Positions 26,914-35,635 of a stretch of DNA of 43,391 nucleotides are shown here, one piece after another. Position numbers and translations under genes: made by a program. Origin of the DNA: Akkermansia muciniphila (GTDB lineage: Bacteria > Verrucomicrobiota > Verrucomicrobiia > Limisphaerales > UBA1100); contig CAMDOH010000017.1 of assembly GCA_945903605.1 (NCBI GenBank), positions 1 through 43,391 of the forward strand, written 5' to 3'. The notes below the pieces were generated by a model, which ran no database searches, had not been told where the DNA came from, and was given only the letters and a program-made list of their open reading frames with translations. Numbering within the stretch: the stretch's first letter is position 1; each line of letters opens with the position of its first letter.

Positions 26914-28005
26914 ATGGACGCCTCAAATCAACCCCCTCAAATTCCATTGCAATCCCCAACTGCCCCGCAGCGGAAATCCCGCTCTTGGTGTGTCTGGACT
27001 GCTGTGGGGATCGGTTCTCTTTTGTTGTTTGCCGTTGGGTTTGTGATGCTTGTCGGACTCCTCATCAGCGCAGCCGACTTGAACACAAATCCGTCTGCGT
27101 ACATGGAAATCGTCCACAAAAGTGGAACTGTGGATGACAAAATTGCCGTCGTGCCATTGGAAGGGATGATTATTGGAGTCTCGTTGATGGGCGAATCCAA
27201 CGACATCGTGCAGAGAATCAAAGAACAATTGGAATTGGCCGCCAGAGATGAAAATGTGAAGGCCGTTATTTTGCGCGTCGATTCACCCGGCGGCGAAGTG
27301 CTCGCCTCCGATGAGATCAACAAGTTGATTGCTGACTTTCAGCGCGATCATAAAAAGCCAGTGATCTGTTCCATGGCCAGTCTCGCGGCGTCGGGTGGAT
27401 ACTACGTGGCTGCACCGTGCCGTTACATCGTCGCACACGAACTCACCATCACCGGCAGCATCGGCGTGATCATGTCAGGATACAACTATCGTGGCTTGTT
27501 TGACAAAGTCGGCGTGCGTCCGGTCGTCTATAAGAGTGGGAAATTTAAGGACATGCTCAGCGGAAGTAAATTACCCGAGGAAATTTTGCCCGAAGAAGCA
27601 GCGATGGCTCAGCAACTGATCTTGGAATCATACGGCCGGTTCAAGAAAATCGTTGAGACAGGCCGTGCATCTGCCGACAAATTGAATGGCGCGACCGGCC
27701 GTAAGCTGGATAAAGAGTGGGCCAGTTTTGCCGACGGTCGCATTTTGACCGGAACACAGGCGTACAACCTTGGCTTCGTCGATAAACTGGGCGATTTCGA
27801 CGTGGCCATCGCCGAAGCCAAACGCATAGCTGGAATCACCGGCTCTCCAACCATTGTTCGCTACGAACAGCCATTCACCTTCGGAAACTTTTTCAAACTC
27901 CTCGGCAAAGCAGAACACGCGAAGGTGAAAATCGACATCGGAATGGATGCCCCCTCGCTGAAACCCGGTCGGATGTATTTCCTTCCAACGATGTTCACGT
28001 ATTGA
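26914..28005 (+). CDS. sppA: Signal peptide peptidase SppA (S49 family)
   Basis: A 363-residue membrane serine protease that clears leftover signal peptides. One membrane helix near residues 27-52 (WTAVGIGSLLLFAVGFVMLV) anchors a periplasmic S49 protease domain. The catalytic Ser is Ser 160 in SLAASGGYYVAA and the general-base Lys is likely Lys 212 in KSGKFKDMLS. It is the short single-domain type. The stop overlaps the TTG start of the uracil phosphoribosyltransferase gene (TTGA). It is divergent from nusA. Confidence 0.95.
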   Translation: MDASNQPPQIPLQSPTAPQRKSRSWCVWTAVGIGSLLLFAVGFVMLVGLLISAADLNTNPSAYMEIVHKSGTVDDKIAVVPLEGMIIGVSLMGESNDIVQRIKEQLELAARDENVKAVILRVDSPGGEVLASDEINKLIADFQRDHKKPVICSMASLAASGGYYVAAPCRYIVAHELTITGSIGVIMSGYNYRGLFDKVGVRPVVYKSGKFKDMLSGSKLPEEILPEEAAMAQQLILESYGRFKKIVETGRASADKLNGATGRKLDKEWASFADGRILTGTQAYNLGFVDKLGDFDVAIAEAKRIAGITGSPTIVRYEQPFTFGNFFKLLGKAEHAKVKIDIGMDAPSLKPGRMYFLPTMFTY

Positions 28006-28625
28006 AACCGGCACAAGTTAGTCAGCATCCACTCGTTCAAGAAAAGCTCGCTCGACTGCGCGAAAAAAGAACGGGCGTCGCCGAATTCCGCCGCCTGCTC
28101 AATGAAATTGGCGCGTTGTTGTTCGTTGAAGCCTCTGCGAAACTTCAGGTCGATTCCTGCAAGGTCTCCACTCCACTAGCGCGCGCCGACGGAGTTCGCC
28201 TGCGCCATCCGATCCTACTGGTCCCTATTCTGCGCGCTGGTTTGCCGATGGCCGATGGGGCTCTGCAGCTTTGTCCCGATGCCGTGATCGGCTGCATCGG
28301 GGTCCGGCGCAACGAATCCAATCTTCAGCCGGAATTGTACATGGACAAATTGCCGCCACGACTTGGCCGATACGATATTTTTGTGTTCGATCCGATGTTG
28401 GCAACAGGCGGAACCGTTCTTGCCGCCGCACAATTACTCCATCAACGCGGCGCGCGCGAAGTTTCATTCGTTCACATTTTGGGGACGCCCGCTGGCGTGC
28501 GCGCACTTCAATCGGGTTTTCCGCAGTCGCAGATCGTCATCGCAGCAATCGATCGGAAACTCGATCATCGAGGATACATCGTGCCCGGACTCGGCGATGC
28601 CGGCGATCGCAGCTTCGGTGGCTAA
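28002..28625 (+). CDS. upp: Uracil phosphoribosyltransferase
   Basis: A 207-residue salvage enzyme that joins uracil and PRPP to make UMP. The PRPP motif is FDPMLATGGTVLAAA, and the C-terminal uracil-binding segment is KLDHRGYIVPGLGDAGDRSFG. Length and motifs are those of Upp. The start is TTG at 28002, in a four-base overlap with the sppA stop. The start choice is secure because the protein begins with a normal Upp N-terminus (VSQHPLVQEKLARLR). Confidence 0.96.
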   Translation: MKPAQVSQHPLVQEKLARLREKRTGVAEFRRLLNEIGALLFVEASAKLQVDSCKVSTPLARADGVRLRHPILLVPILRAGLPMADGALQLCPDAVIGCIGVRRNESNLQPELYMDKLPPRLGRYDIFVFDPMLATGGTVLAAAQLLHQRGAREVSFVHILGTPAGVRALQSGFPQSQIVIAAIDRKLDHRGYIVPGLGDAGDRSFGG

Positions 28626-28671
28626 GTAATCCTGCTTGCAAATCCATTCTCGCAACTTAATTTCGCACTCC

Positions 28672-29802
28672 GTGCACCCCGAGAACATCCTCATCATCGC
28701 CGACAGTGAGCGTGAGGCGGATATTCTTTATCCCGTCGGGATGAATGTGCCCGACCCGTTCATCTACCTGCGACTGCGCGGCCGTTCGATAGTCGTCATG
28801 AGCGATTTGGAAATAGATCGCGCGCGCCATGAGGCGCCACATTGCCGTGTGCTTTCTCTCGCCAAGTATTCTCAAAAGATTCGAGCGCGCGGTGCGAGTG
28901 AAGTTTCACTTCCGCTGGTGGTGCGCGAGATTTTGAAGGAGCAACAGATCCGATCGGTGTCCGTTCCAGCAAGTTTTCCAATCGGGTACGCGAACGAGCT
29001 TTCGAAAGTGGGCGTCAAAATCAAAGTCTTGAAAGGGAATTGTTTTCCGGAACGCGAATTTAAGACACCCGAGGAGATCAAGAAAATCAGCGCTGCCGTC
29101 ATCATGGCCGAAGTCGGGATGTCCGAGGCCATCCAAGTGTTGAAGCGATCGAAGATCGGCAGGGACGGTCGTCTGGTCTATCGCAATCAGAACCTCACAT
29201 CCGAATCGTTGCAGGCGATCATCTCCAGCGCGATTTATGAGGCAGGCGGTTTTGCAGGAAGCCCAATCGTCGCTTGCGGTAGTCAATCCTGCGATCCACA
29301 TGAACGCGGACACGGCCCGTTGCGCGCCCATCAACCCATCATCCTCGATATTTTTCCGCGCTCACGAAAGACCGGTTACTTCGGCGACATCACTCGCACC
29401 GTGGTCAAAGGCCGTGCCAGTGATGGCATTCGCCGGATTTACGCCACGGTCGCCAAAGCACAGTGCGAGGCCACCAAGCTTGTTCGGGTGAATGGCGAGA
29501 TGAAGGCCGTTCATCAGGCTGTGCAGCAAACGTTCGATGAAAATGGATTCAAGACCCGCCGTCGCAAAGGCCACATGGAAGGATTTTTTCACGGCACTGG
29601 TCATGGATTGGGTTTGGAGATTCACGAAGCACCGCGAATCACCGCGCTGTCAGATTCACGTTTTGTGAGTGGCCAGGTGGTCACGATCGAACCGGGATTA
29701 TATTATCCGGGTTTGGGCGGTGTTCGGCTTGAGGATGATTTGGTTGTCGTCAACGGCACGCCGAGAAATCTGACTCGATTCGAAAAAGTCTTGGAACTCT
29801 GA
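28672..29802 (+). CDS. M24-family Xaa-Pro peptidase-like protein
   Basis: About 376 residues with a creatinase N-terminal domain and a C-terminal pita-bread metallopeptidase fold. The metal ligands can be followed: Asp in ILDIFPR, Asp in FGDITRTV, His in GTGHGLGLEIHE, Glu in TIEPGLYYPG and Glu in VRLEDDLVV. This fits an aminopeptidase-P or prolidase-like enzyme that cuts next to proline; the substrate is unknown. I use GTG at 28672; a TTG at 28636 in the same frame is the alternative, and neither has a Shine-Dalgarno sequence. It lies 11 bp before the sigma-factor gene. Confidence 0.9.
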   Translation: MHPENILIIADSEREADILYPVGMNVPDPFIYLRLRGRSIVVMSDLEIDRARHEAPHCRVLSLAKYSQKIRARGASEVSLPLVVREILKEQQIRSVSVPASFPIGYANELSKVGVKIKVLKGNCFPEREFKTPEEIKKISAAVIMAEVGMSEAIQVLKRSKIGRDGRLVYRNQNLTSESLQAIISSAIYEAGGFAGSPIVACGSQSCDPHERGHGPLRAHQPIILDIFPRSRKTGYFGDITRTVVKGRASDGIRRIYATVAKAQCEATKLVRVNGEMKAVHQAVQQTFDENGFKTRRRKGHMEGFFHGTGHGLGLEIHEAPRITALSDSRFVSGQVVTIEPGLYYPGLGGVRLEDDLVVVNGTPRNLTRFEKVLEL

Positions 29803-29813
29803 CGGGTATCATT

Positions 29814-30770
29814 ATGGCTAAACAATCCGCAACCAAACGCAAGCCGCTCGCTCCCCAAAAGGCTGCCAACAAAGCATCCGCCAATGGCACGGCTGCCATT
29901 CAAAAGACGGACAAAAATGTTGAGCCGAGAGAAGTGCAATCGCACGTCAGCGAATCGGCCATCCAAATTTACCTTCGCGAGATCGCCATGCACAAGCTGC
30001 TCACTCCAGCAGAAGAGATCGTGCTGGCGGGACTCATCAAGAAAGGCGATCGCGCCGCTGAGGAGAGAATGGTCAATTGCAATTTGCGTCTCGTGGTCAA
30101 AATTGCGCGCGACTACGAAGGCCTCGGATTGTCCCTCGAAGACATGATCGAGGAAGGCAACATCGGCTTGATGAAGGCCGTCAAACGATTCGATCCCAAT
30201 AAAGGAGGCAAACTGTCCACTTATGCTGCGTGGTGGATCAAGCAACGCATCCGTCGCGGCCTCGCCAATCAATCAAAAACCATCCGGTTGCCAGTCCATC
30301 TCGTGGACAAAATCAACCGCATGCAGCGGGTGATCCACCATTTCATCGAAGACTTTGGTCGCGAACCAAGCAACGAGGAGTTGGCCGAGGAACTCCACAC
30401 GAGCGTCAAAAAAGTTTGCCGCATGCGCGAAGCTCAGATTCGCCCAGCGTCACTCGATGCCCCAGTTGGCGATACCGATGACTCCGATTTGTTCGGCGAC
30501 AACATTCCGGATGTCAACGCAGTTTCTCCTTATGTGCATCTGGAGGAAAAAACCATCAAGGCGATGTTGCGCGACATGATTAAGCACCTGCCCGAACGCG
30601 AGGCTGAAATCCTCAACTTCCGATACGGACTCGACGGCGAAGATGAACGCACACTTGAAGAAGTCGGCACCAAATTCAAAGTCACTCGCGAACGGGTTCG
30701 CCAAATTCAGAACATGGCACTCTCACGTTTGCGTCGCGCTATTATCAAGCTCGAGAAAATCGCCGTATGA
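29814..30770 (+). CDS. Sigma-70 family RNA polymerase sigma factor (RpoD/RpoS-like)
   Basis: A 318-residue factor. A Lys/Ala-rich N-terminal extension (about 1-40) precedes region 1.2 (SAIQIYLREIAMHKLLTPAEE). Region 2 is complete: NLRLVVKIARDYEGLGLSLE, DMIEEGNIGLMKAVKRFDP and STYAAWWIKQRIRRGL. Region 3 has LPVHLVDKINRMQRVIH. Region 4.2 ends with TLEEVGTKFKVTRERVRQIQ. There is no large region 1.1 or non-conserved insert, so a group 2 factor or a compact primary sigma is equally possible. The stop overlaps the apt start (ATGA). Confidence 0.94.
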   Translation: MAKQSATKRKPLAPQKAANKASANGTAAIQKTDKNVEPREVQSHVSESAIQIYLREIAMHKLLTPAEEIVLAGLIKKGDRAAEERMVNCNLRLVVKIARDYEGLGLSLEDMIEEGNIGLMKAVKRFDPNKGGKLSTYAAWWIKQRIRRGLANQSKTIRLPVHLVDKINRMQRVIHHFIEDFGREPSNEELAEELHTSVKKVCRMREAQIRPASLDAPVGDTDDSDLFGDNIPDVNAVSPYVHLEEKTIKAMLRDMIKHLPEREAEILNFRYGLDGEDERTLEEVGTKFKVTRERVRQIQNMALSRLRRAIIKLEKIAV

Positions 30771-31303
30771 TGAACGGCGCTGTCACGGCTGCCATTCTTG
30801 AATCCGCCATCCGCAACGTGCCTGATTTCCCCAAGCCGGGAATTCAATTCAAGGACATCACTCCGGTGCTGGGCGACGCCCGACTCTTTGCAGGTGCGGT
30901 GGATTTACTCATCGGGCCGCATGCCAATAGTGGTATCGACGCGGTCTGTGGCATCGACGCGCGCGGGTTCATTTTCGCCGCCGCCGCCGCCCAGAAACTT
31001 GGGGCCGCCTTTATCCCCATCCGCAAAAAAGGCAAGCTGCCCTTCACGACGATTGAGGAGAGTTACACGCTTGAATATGGCGAGGCCACCATGGCCATCC
31101 ATGCCGATGCCGTGCGACCGGGCGCGCGCGTGTTGCTGCTCGACGATTTGCTTGCCACCGGCGGAACGGCGGCGGCGGCCACGACGCTGCTCACAAAGAT
31201 GGCCGCACATATTGTTGAAGTGGGTTTTCTCATCGAGCTGGGTTTTCTTCAGGGGCGCGCAAAACTCCCGGGACTTCCTGTGCGCTCCATCATCACTTAC
31301 TGA
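30767..31303 (+). CDS. apt: Adenine phosphoribosyltransferase
   Basis: A 178-residue salvage enzyme converting adenine and PRPP to AMP. FPKPGIQFKDITPVLGD is the N-terminal Apt signature; GIDARGFIFAAAAAQKLGAAFIPIRKKGKLP is the middle, and LLLDDLLATGGTAAAA is the PRPP-binding loop. Normal length. ATG at 30767 in a four-base overlap with the sigma-factor stop, so the two are translationally linked. Confidence 0.97.
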   Translation: MMNGAVTAAILESAIRNVPDFPKPGIQFKDITPVLGDARLFAGAVDLLIGPHANSGIDAVCGIDARGFIFAAAAAQKLGAAFIPIRKKGKLPFTTIEESYTLEYGEATMAIHADAVRPGARVLLLDDLLATGGTAAAATTLLTKMAAHIVEVGFLIELGFLQGRAKLPGLPVRSIITY

Positions 31304-31311
31304 GGCGCCCG

Positions 31312-32172
31312 ATGCCGCCGCACTCCGCCGCATCCGCGATTTCGTTTTCCATTCGCGATTACGATCTCGCCGCCACGCTTGGTTGCGGCCAAGCCTTTCG
31401 CTGGCGCAAACGCGATGGGGTGTGGGAAGGCGTCATCGGCGCGCGCTGGGTTCGCTTGCGACAGGATGGAAAATATCTCCACGCAGAAACCGCCGTACCC
31501 ACGAGCGACTGGTCGTGGCTGCGCGATTACCTGCAACTGGACGTGGACATCGCCGCCGTGCTCGCAACATTTCCCGACGACGCACCGATGCGCGCCGCCG
31601 TGCAATCCTGTCGCGGCTTGCGACTGCTGCGACAGCCGTTGTGGGAATGCCTCGCCGGCTTCATCAGTTCATCCAACAAACAGATTGTGCAGATTGCGCA
31701 GATCAACCACGCGCTCGCCGAACGGCTGGGCGAACGCGTGCCGGTCTTGCCGGGTGCGTCGCCCGCATTCGTATTTCCGTCGGCTGCACATATCGTAGAT
31801 GCGGGCGTCGCGCCGCTGCGCGATTGCAAACTGGGCTACCGCGCGCCGTACCTTTTGCAAAGTGCGCGCATGGTGGCCGGTGGCGAAGTGGATTTGGCGG
31901 CGATCAAAACAATGTCCTACGCCGTCGCGCGCGCAGAACTCATGCGACTGCCCGGCGTCGGGCCGAAGGTGGCCGACTGCGTGTTGTTGTTCGGCTACGG
32001 TTTCCCAGAGGCGTTTCCGGTGGACGTGTGGGTGATGCGCGCACTGCGCGAACTTTATTTTCCACGCCGCAAACCCACCGCGCAGCGGCTCTCCCGATTT
32101 GCGCGGAAGCACTTCGGCCCCCATGCCGGATACGCGCAGCAATATCTTTTTCATTACATGCGCACCCGGTAG
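31312..32172 (+). CDS. OGG1-type 8-oxoguanine DNA glycosylase/lyase
   Basis: A 286-residue HhH-GPD glycosylase. The N-terminal OGG_N domain has LGCGQAFRW, and the helix-hairpin-helix plus active site is LPGVGPKVADCVLLFGYGFP, with the catalytic Lys 219 in GPK; the Asp 238 of PVDVW is the second catalytic residue. Human OGG1 has the equivalent GTKVADC and PVDVH. It removes 8-oxoguanine and nicks the strand. It starts 8 bp after apt and is probably co-transcribed. Confidence 0.92.
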   Translation: MPPHSAASAISFSIRDYDLAATLGCGQAFRWRKRDGVWEGVIGARWVRLRQDGKYLHAETAVPTSDWSWLRDYLQLDVDIAAVLATFPDDAPMRAAVQSCRGLRLLRQPLWECLAGFISSSNKQIVQIAQINHALAERLGERVPVLPGASPAFVFPSAAHIVDAGVAPLRDCKLGYRAPYLLQSARMVAGGEVDLAAIKTMSYAVARAELMRLPGVGPKVADCVLLFGYGFPEAFPVDVWVMRALRELYFPRRKPTAQRLSRFARKHFGPHAGYAQQYLFHYMRTR

Positions 32173-32207
32173 CAGGAGTCGATGGTGCCGTTTCTCCTTT
32201 CTGCGTC

Positions 32208-32236
32208 TTGACGAAACGATTGAAACAACAAATTAT
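32208..32236 (+). promoter_or_regulatory. Likely promoter of the SGNH hydrolase gene
   Basis: TTGACG (32208-32213), a 17-bp spacer and AATTAT (32231-32236) give a good sigma-70 pair. Transcription would start near 32243, about 12 bases before the ATG at 32255. Confidence 0.5.
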
Positions 32237-32254
32237 CCGCGCGCCATTAATCCT

Positions 32255-33547
32255 ATGCGCACTCAATTCATCTTTGCATCCATCCTCATCGCAGCGACTG
32301 CAATCGCCCAAACCCTCGAACCCAAGCCGGCCTCGCCGTACTTCGAGAAATTCAAGCCAGTTAAAGCGCCGCAGCCAGCGGGCTTGCAGTTGAAGAAGGG
32401 CGATCGCCTCGCCATCATCGGCGACTCCATCACCGAGCAAAAGATGTACTCGCGCGTGATGGAAACCTACCTGACCGTCTGCGTTCCGGAATTGGAAATC
32501 ACCGCGCGTCAATACGGCTGGGGCGGCGAGACGGCGCCGGGCTTTCTCAGTCGCATGACGAATGATTGCATCCGCTTCAAGCCGACCATCGCCACGACTT
32601 GCTACGGCATGAACGATCACGGCTATCGTCCGTACGAAGCGAGCATCGGCGATCGTTATCGCAAATATTCCACCGCCATCGTGCAGGGTTTCAAGGCCAA
32701 TGGCGTGCGCATCATCCAAGGCTCGCCCGGTTGTGTCGGCACGAAGAACAACCCCGGCTGGGACGCCGCCGGTGTGGAGGCGAAGAACCTCAACCTCGGC
32801 GAACTGCGCAACATCGGCATCGAGATCGCCACGCAGGAGAAGGCCGGCTTCGCGGATCTTTTCTGGCCGATGCTCAAGGCTGGCTTCGACGGACGCCAGA
32901 AGTACGCCACCAATTACAACATCGCCGGTGGCGACGGCGTGCACCCCGGCTGGGCAGGCAGCTTCGTGATGGGCGCAGCCTTCCTGAAGTCGTTCGGCCT
33001 CGATGGCGAGATCGGTACGTACGTGGTGGATTTGAAAACCGACAAAGCGACCGCATCCAAAGGTCACGAGGTCGTTTCCAGCAAAGCCGGTGAAATCAAA
33101 ATCACGAGCAGCCGTTATCCTTTTTGCGCCACGGGCGATGTCACCAAAGACAACAACATCCGCTCTGCGATGACGCTCATTCCATTCAATCAGGAACTGA
33201 ACCGCCTTACGCTTGTCGCCAAAGGCGGCACGGCCAAGAGCTACAAAGTCACTTGGGGCGTTGCTTCGAAGTCTTACACGGCCGAGCAACTCGCCAAGGG
33301 CGTGAACCTCGCAGATGAATTTGCGGTGAACCCGTTCAGCGAAGCCTTCAACAAGGTGGACGCTGCCGTCATCGCCAAGCAGCAATACGAGACGAAGCAG
33401 ATCAAGCAACTCTTCCGCAGCCCAGAAGCGAAGGCTGATATGGCGGGCGTGGCCGCAAAATCCGAGGCCGAACGCGCCCCGCTCGCCGCCGCCATCAAGA
33501 CCGCCTTTGTGCCGGTGACGCACACGATTGTAATCGCGGCAGAATAA
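32255..33547 (+). CDS. Secreted SGNH/GDSL-family hydrolase
   Basis: A 430-residue exported enzyme. The signal peptide is MRTQFIFASILIAATAIAQ. Block I is AIIGDSITEQ (nucleophile Ser 58), the third block is GMND in TTCYGMNDHG, and block V has the catalytic DGVHPGW. The C-terminal 150 residues are an accessory region. These enzymes are esterases or lipases of cell-wall or plant polysaccharide substrates; the target is unknown. ATG at 32255 begins the signal peptide; the longer frame upstream reads into the glycosylase gene. It has its own promoter. Confidence 0.9.
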   Translation: MRTQFIFASILIAATAIAQTLEPKPASPYFEKFKPVKAPQPAGLQLKKGDRLAIIGDSITEQKMYSRVMETYLTVCVPELEITARQYGWGGETAPGFLSRMTNDCIRFKPTIATTCYGMNDHGYRPYEASIGDRYRKYSTAIVQGFKANGVRIIQGSPGCVGTKNNPGWDAAGVEAKNLNLGELRNIGIEIATQEKAGFADLFWPMLKAGFDGRQKYATNYNIAGGDGVHPGWAGSFVMGAAFLKSFGLDGEIGTYVVDLKTDKATASKGHEVVSSKAGEIKITSSRYPFCATGDVTKDNNIRSAMTLIPFNQELNRLTLVAKGGTAKSYKVTWGVASKSYTAEQLAKGVNLADEFAVNPFSEAFNKVDAAVIAKQQYETKQIKQLFRSPEAKADMAGVAAKSEAERAPLAAAIKTAFVPVTHTIVIAAE

Positions 33548-33549
33548 GC

Positions 33550-34308
33550 ATGTCCGCAGTTCTTGGCGCCACATTCACGCCTGCGGATTTCGACGCGCTT
33601 GCGGCGCGTGATCTCTCGCAATCGGTCTGCGTGGTCTTCGATATTCTGCGCGCCACGACGAGTATGATCACCGCGCTCGACAACGGCGCGTCTGGCATCG
33701 TCCCCGTCATTTCCATCGAAGAGGCGCTTGAAGAAAAGTCCCGTCGTCCGGGCGCACTATTGGCTGGTGAGCGTCACGGTCTGCGGATCACCGCCGCACA
33801 AAGTGGCAGCGTCGATTTTGATCTCGGCAACTCACCGCGCGAATTCACGGCGGATGTCGTTGCGCAAAAAACCATCATCACGACCACCACCAACGGCACC
33901 CGCGCCCTGCGTGCCTGTGCTCAATCGCAACGTGTGTTGGTGGCCGGTTTTCTCAACCTTCGCGCGACGGTGGATGCTCTTGCCAAAGCGCGTCCGACGG
34001 AACTGTTCCTTGTTTGTGGCGGCACATTCGATGAAGCGGCCTACGAAGATATTCTCGCTGCGGGCGCCGTGGCCGATGCTCTGTGGGACGCGTTTGCCGG
34101 TGCGCACGTGACCGATTCCGCTGCGGTGGCGCGGCAACTTTATCGCGCAGCGGCAGGCGATTTATTGGCGGCAATGCAGTCGGCACGGAATGGACGGCGC
34201 TTGCTCGCCGACCCGTTGCTGCGCGATGACGTGGCCTTTTGCCTGCGTCGCGACACTTGCAATTTCGTGGCGGAGTTGGGCGCCGACGGCGTGGTGCGCC
34301 GGGTCTGA
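33550..34308 (+). CDS. comB: ComB-family 2-phosphosulfolactate phosphatase
   Basis: A 252-residue Mg-dependent phosphatase. The opening VCVVFDILRATTSMITALDNGA and the TTTTNGTRAL segment are typical of ComB. In methanogens ComB makes sulfolactate for coenzyme M; in bacteria the physiological substrate is often unproven, so the enzyme name is a family name here. ATG at 33550, 2 bp after the SGNH stop, so co-transcription is possible. It converges with the KsgA-Nudix gene, leaving a 1-bp gap. Confidence 0.9.
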   Translation: MSAVLGATFTPADFDALAARDLSQSVCVVFDILRATTSMITALDNGASGIVPVISIEEALEEKSRRPGALLAGERHGLRITAAQSGSVDFDLGNSPREFTADVVAQKTIITTTTNGTRALRACAQSQRVLVAGFLNLRATVDALAKARPTELFLVCGGTFDEAAYEDILAAGAVADALWDAFAGAHVTDSAAVARQLYRAAAGDLLAAMQSARNGRRLLADPLLRDDVAFCLRRDTCNFVAELGADGVVRRV

Positions 34309-34309
34309 A

Positions 34310-35635
34310 TCAACCGCCCTGCGTGCGGAAGTTCCGCCAGTTGAGGCGGAATGACGGACTGAATTCGTGCGGATGCTCGGCCATCCAGCGGTCGAGTGCG
34401 GTGGGCGCAATCCATTTCCCGTCGTCGATCTCCTCGGGATGTAGCGTGAACGGCCCCTCGGCCTGCGTGCGGAAAATCTGGATAAACTCCTGGCCTGTGT
34501 CTTCGCAGGGCGTGAGTTTGAAGAGGGGTTCGAGCTGCCCGGGATTGTGCAATCCAATCTCCTCACCCAATTCACGTCGGGCGGCGGTGAGATAATCTTC
34601 ACCTGCATCCACGTGGCCGCTGCACGAGGCGTCCCACACGCCGGGATGATTGTCTTTTGTCATCGAGCGTTTCTGCAGAAAGATTTCGCCGGCGTAATTG
34701 AAAACAAGAATGTGCGCAGCGCGGTGCAGCAGAGCGAGTGCGTGAACCTCGCGTCGCGGTCGCTGGCCGATCACTTCGTCGTGTTCGTTGACGATGTCAA
34801 AGAGGTCGTCACCAAGGTGAAGGAGCTGGGTGAGGGCGACGAATTGTTCGAGGGAAAGTTTCTCGGCGCGAACCTGCGTGTCGAGTTGAAGTTCGCTGAA
34901 AGCATGGCTCAACTTCGCCTCGGGCCAGTCCTGCTTGAGTAATTTGAACATCATCTTGCGGCGTTGCGAGAAGCCGCGTTTCACAATCCGGGTGAAGGTT
35001 GCACCCTGTGCGGTGTCCAGGAGCGGCTGCGCGCGGCGGATGAGCGTGACGCAACCGGAGTCCACATCCGGTGCCGGATGAAAGCAATTGGATGGAATCT
35101 TGAACCAGCCGTGCGGCTCATAGTGAAGTTGGACAAGCAGCGTGAGCAGGCCGTAGTGATCGGAGTCGGCTCGGGCGACGAGGCGCTGCACGACTTCGAG
35201 CTGGAGCGTGACGACGAGGCGCTCGGGACAGCCCTTCGCCATCGCCAGTTCAACGATGATGGGAGAGGCGACGGAGTAGGGGAGATTGGCGACGAGTTTC
35301 CACGCCGACCAATCGCGCCCTTCGCGCTTGATGAAGTCCAGCGCATCATCGTGCAGCAACTTCAGTTTATCCGCTGGCGCAAATCGCTTCTTGAGAAACT
35401 CGACGAGGCGGAGATCTTTCTCGATGGCGAACACCTCGCCCGCCTGCGCCATGAGCAACTCGGTGAGCGGGCCGAGTCCGGGGCCAATCTCAAAAACTTT
35501 GTCCGCAGTCGAAAGCTCGGCGGCGTCCACGATGCGGCGAAGCTGGTTGCCATCATGCAGGAAATTCTGCCCGAGCGATTTGGTGAGTTGAATATCGCCA
35601 TCGGCCAACGCCTGTTTCATCTCCGAGAGTTTCAT
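34310..35635 (-). CDS. KsgA/RsmA rRNA dimethyltransferase fused to a YfcD-like Nudix hydrolase
   Basis: A 441-residue fusion. Residues 1-271 are RsmA (KsgA), which dimethylates two adjacent adenines in helix 45 of 16S rRNA: SLGQNFLHDGNQLRRIV, SAM motif VFEIGPGLGPLTELL, and the NLPY motif at 117-120. Residues about 276-441 are a Nudix domain with a perfect box at 340-362 (Gly 340, Glu 346, then RELGEEIGL). The Nudix part starts with VNEHDEVIGQRPRREVHA, like E. coli YfcD. The reading frame is unbroken. The start overlaps the aminotransferase stop (ATGA). Confidence 0.93.
   Translation of the reverse strand: MKLSEMKQALADGDIQLTKSLGQNFLHDGNQLRRIVDAAELSTADKVFEIGPGLGPLTELLMAQAGEVFAIEKDLRLVEFLKKRFAPADKLKLLHDDALDFIKREGRDWSAWKLVANLPYSVASPIIVELAMAKGCPERLVVTLQLEVVQRLVARADSDHYGLLTLLVQLHYEPHGWFKIPSNCFHPAPDVDSGCVTLIRRAQPLLDTAQGATFTRIVKRGFSQRRKMMFKLLKQDWPEAKLSHAFSELQLDTQVRAEKLSLEQFVALTQLLHLGDDLFDIVNEHDEVIGQRPRREVHALALLHRAAHILVFNYAGEIFLQKRSMTKDNHPGVWDASCSGHVDAGEDYLTAARRELGEEIGLHNPGQLEPLFKLTPCEDTGQEFIQIFRTQAEGPFTLHPEEIDDGKWIAPTALDRWMAEHPHEFSPSFRLNWRNFRTQGG

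Noticed and set aside
30798-32393. A 531-codon plus-strand frame across apt and the glycosylase
   Set aside because: It is out of frame with two clear enzymes and its product is Arg/Ser/Pro-rich, typical of a shadow frame.
31940-33574. A long open frame of about 544 codons on the minus strand
   Set aside because: It is antisense to the SGNH hydrolase and the glycosylase; both real genes have strong motifs, and the antisense product shows no domain. Open antisense frames are common in GC-rich coding DNA.
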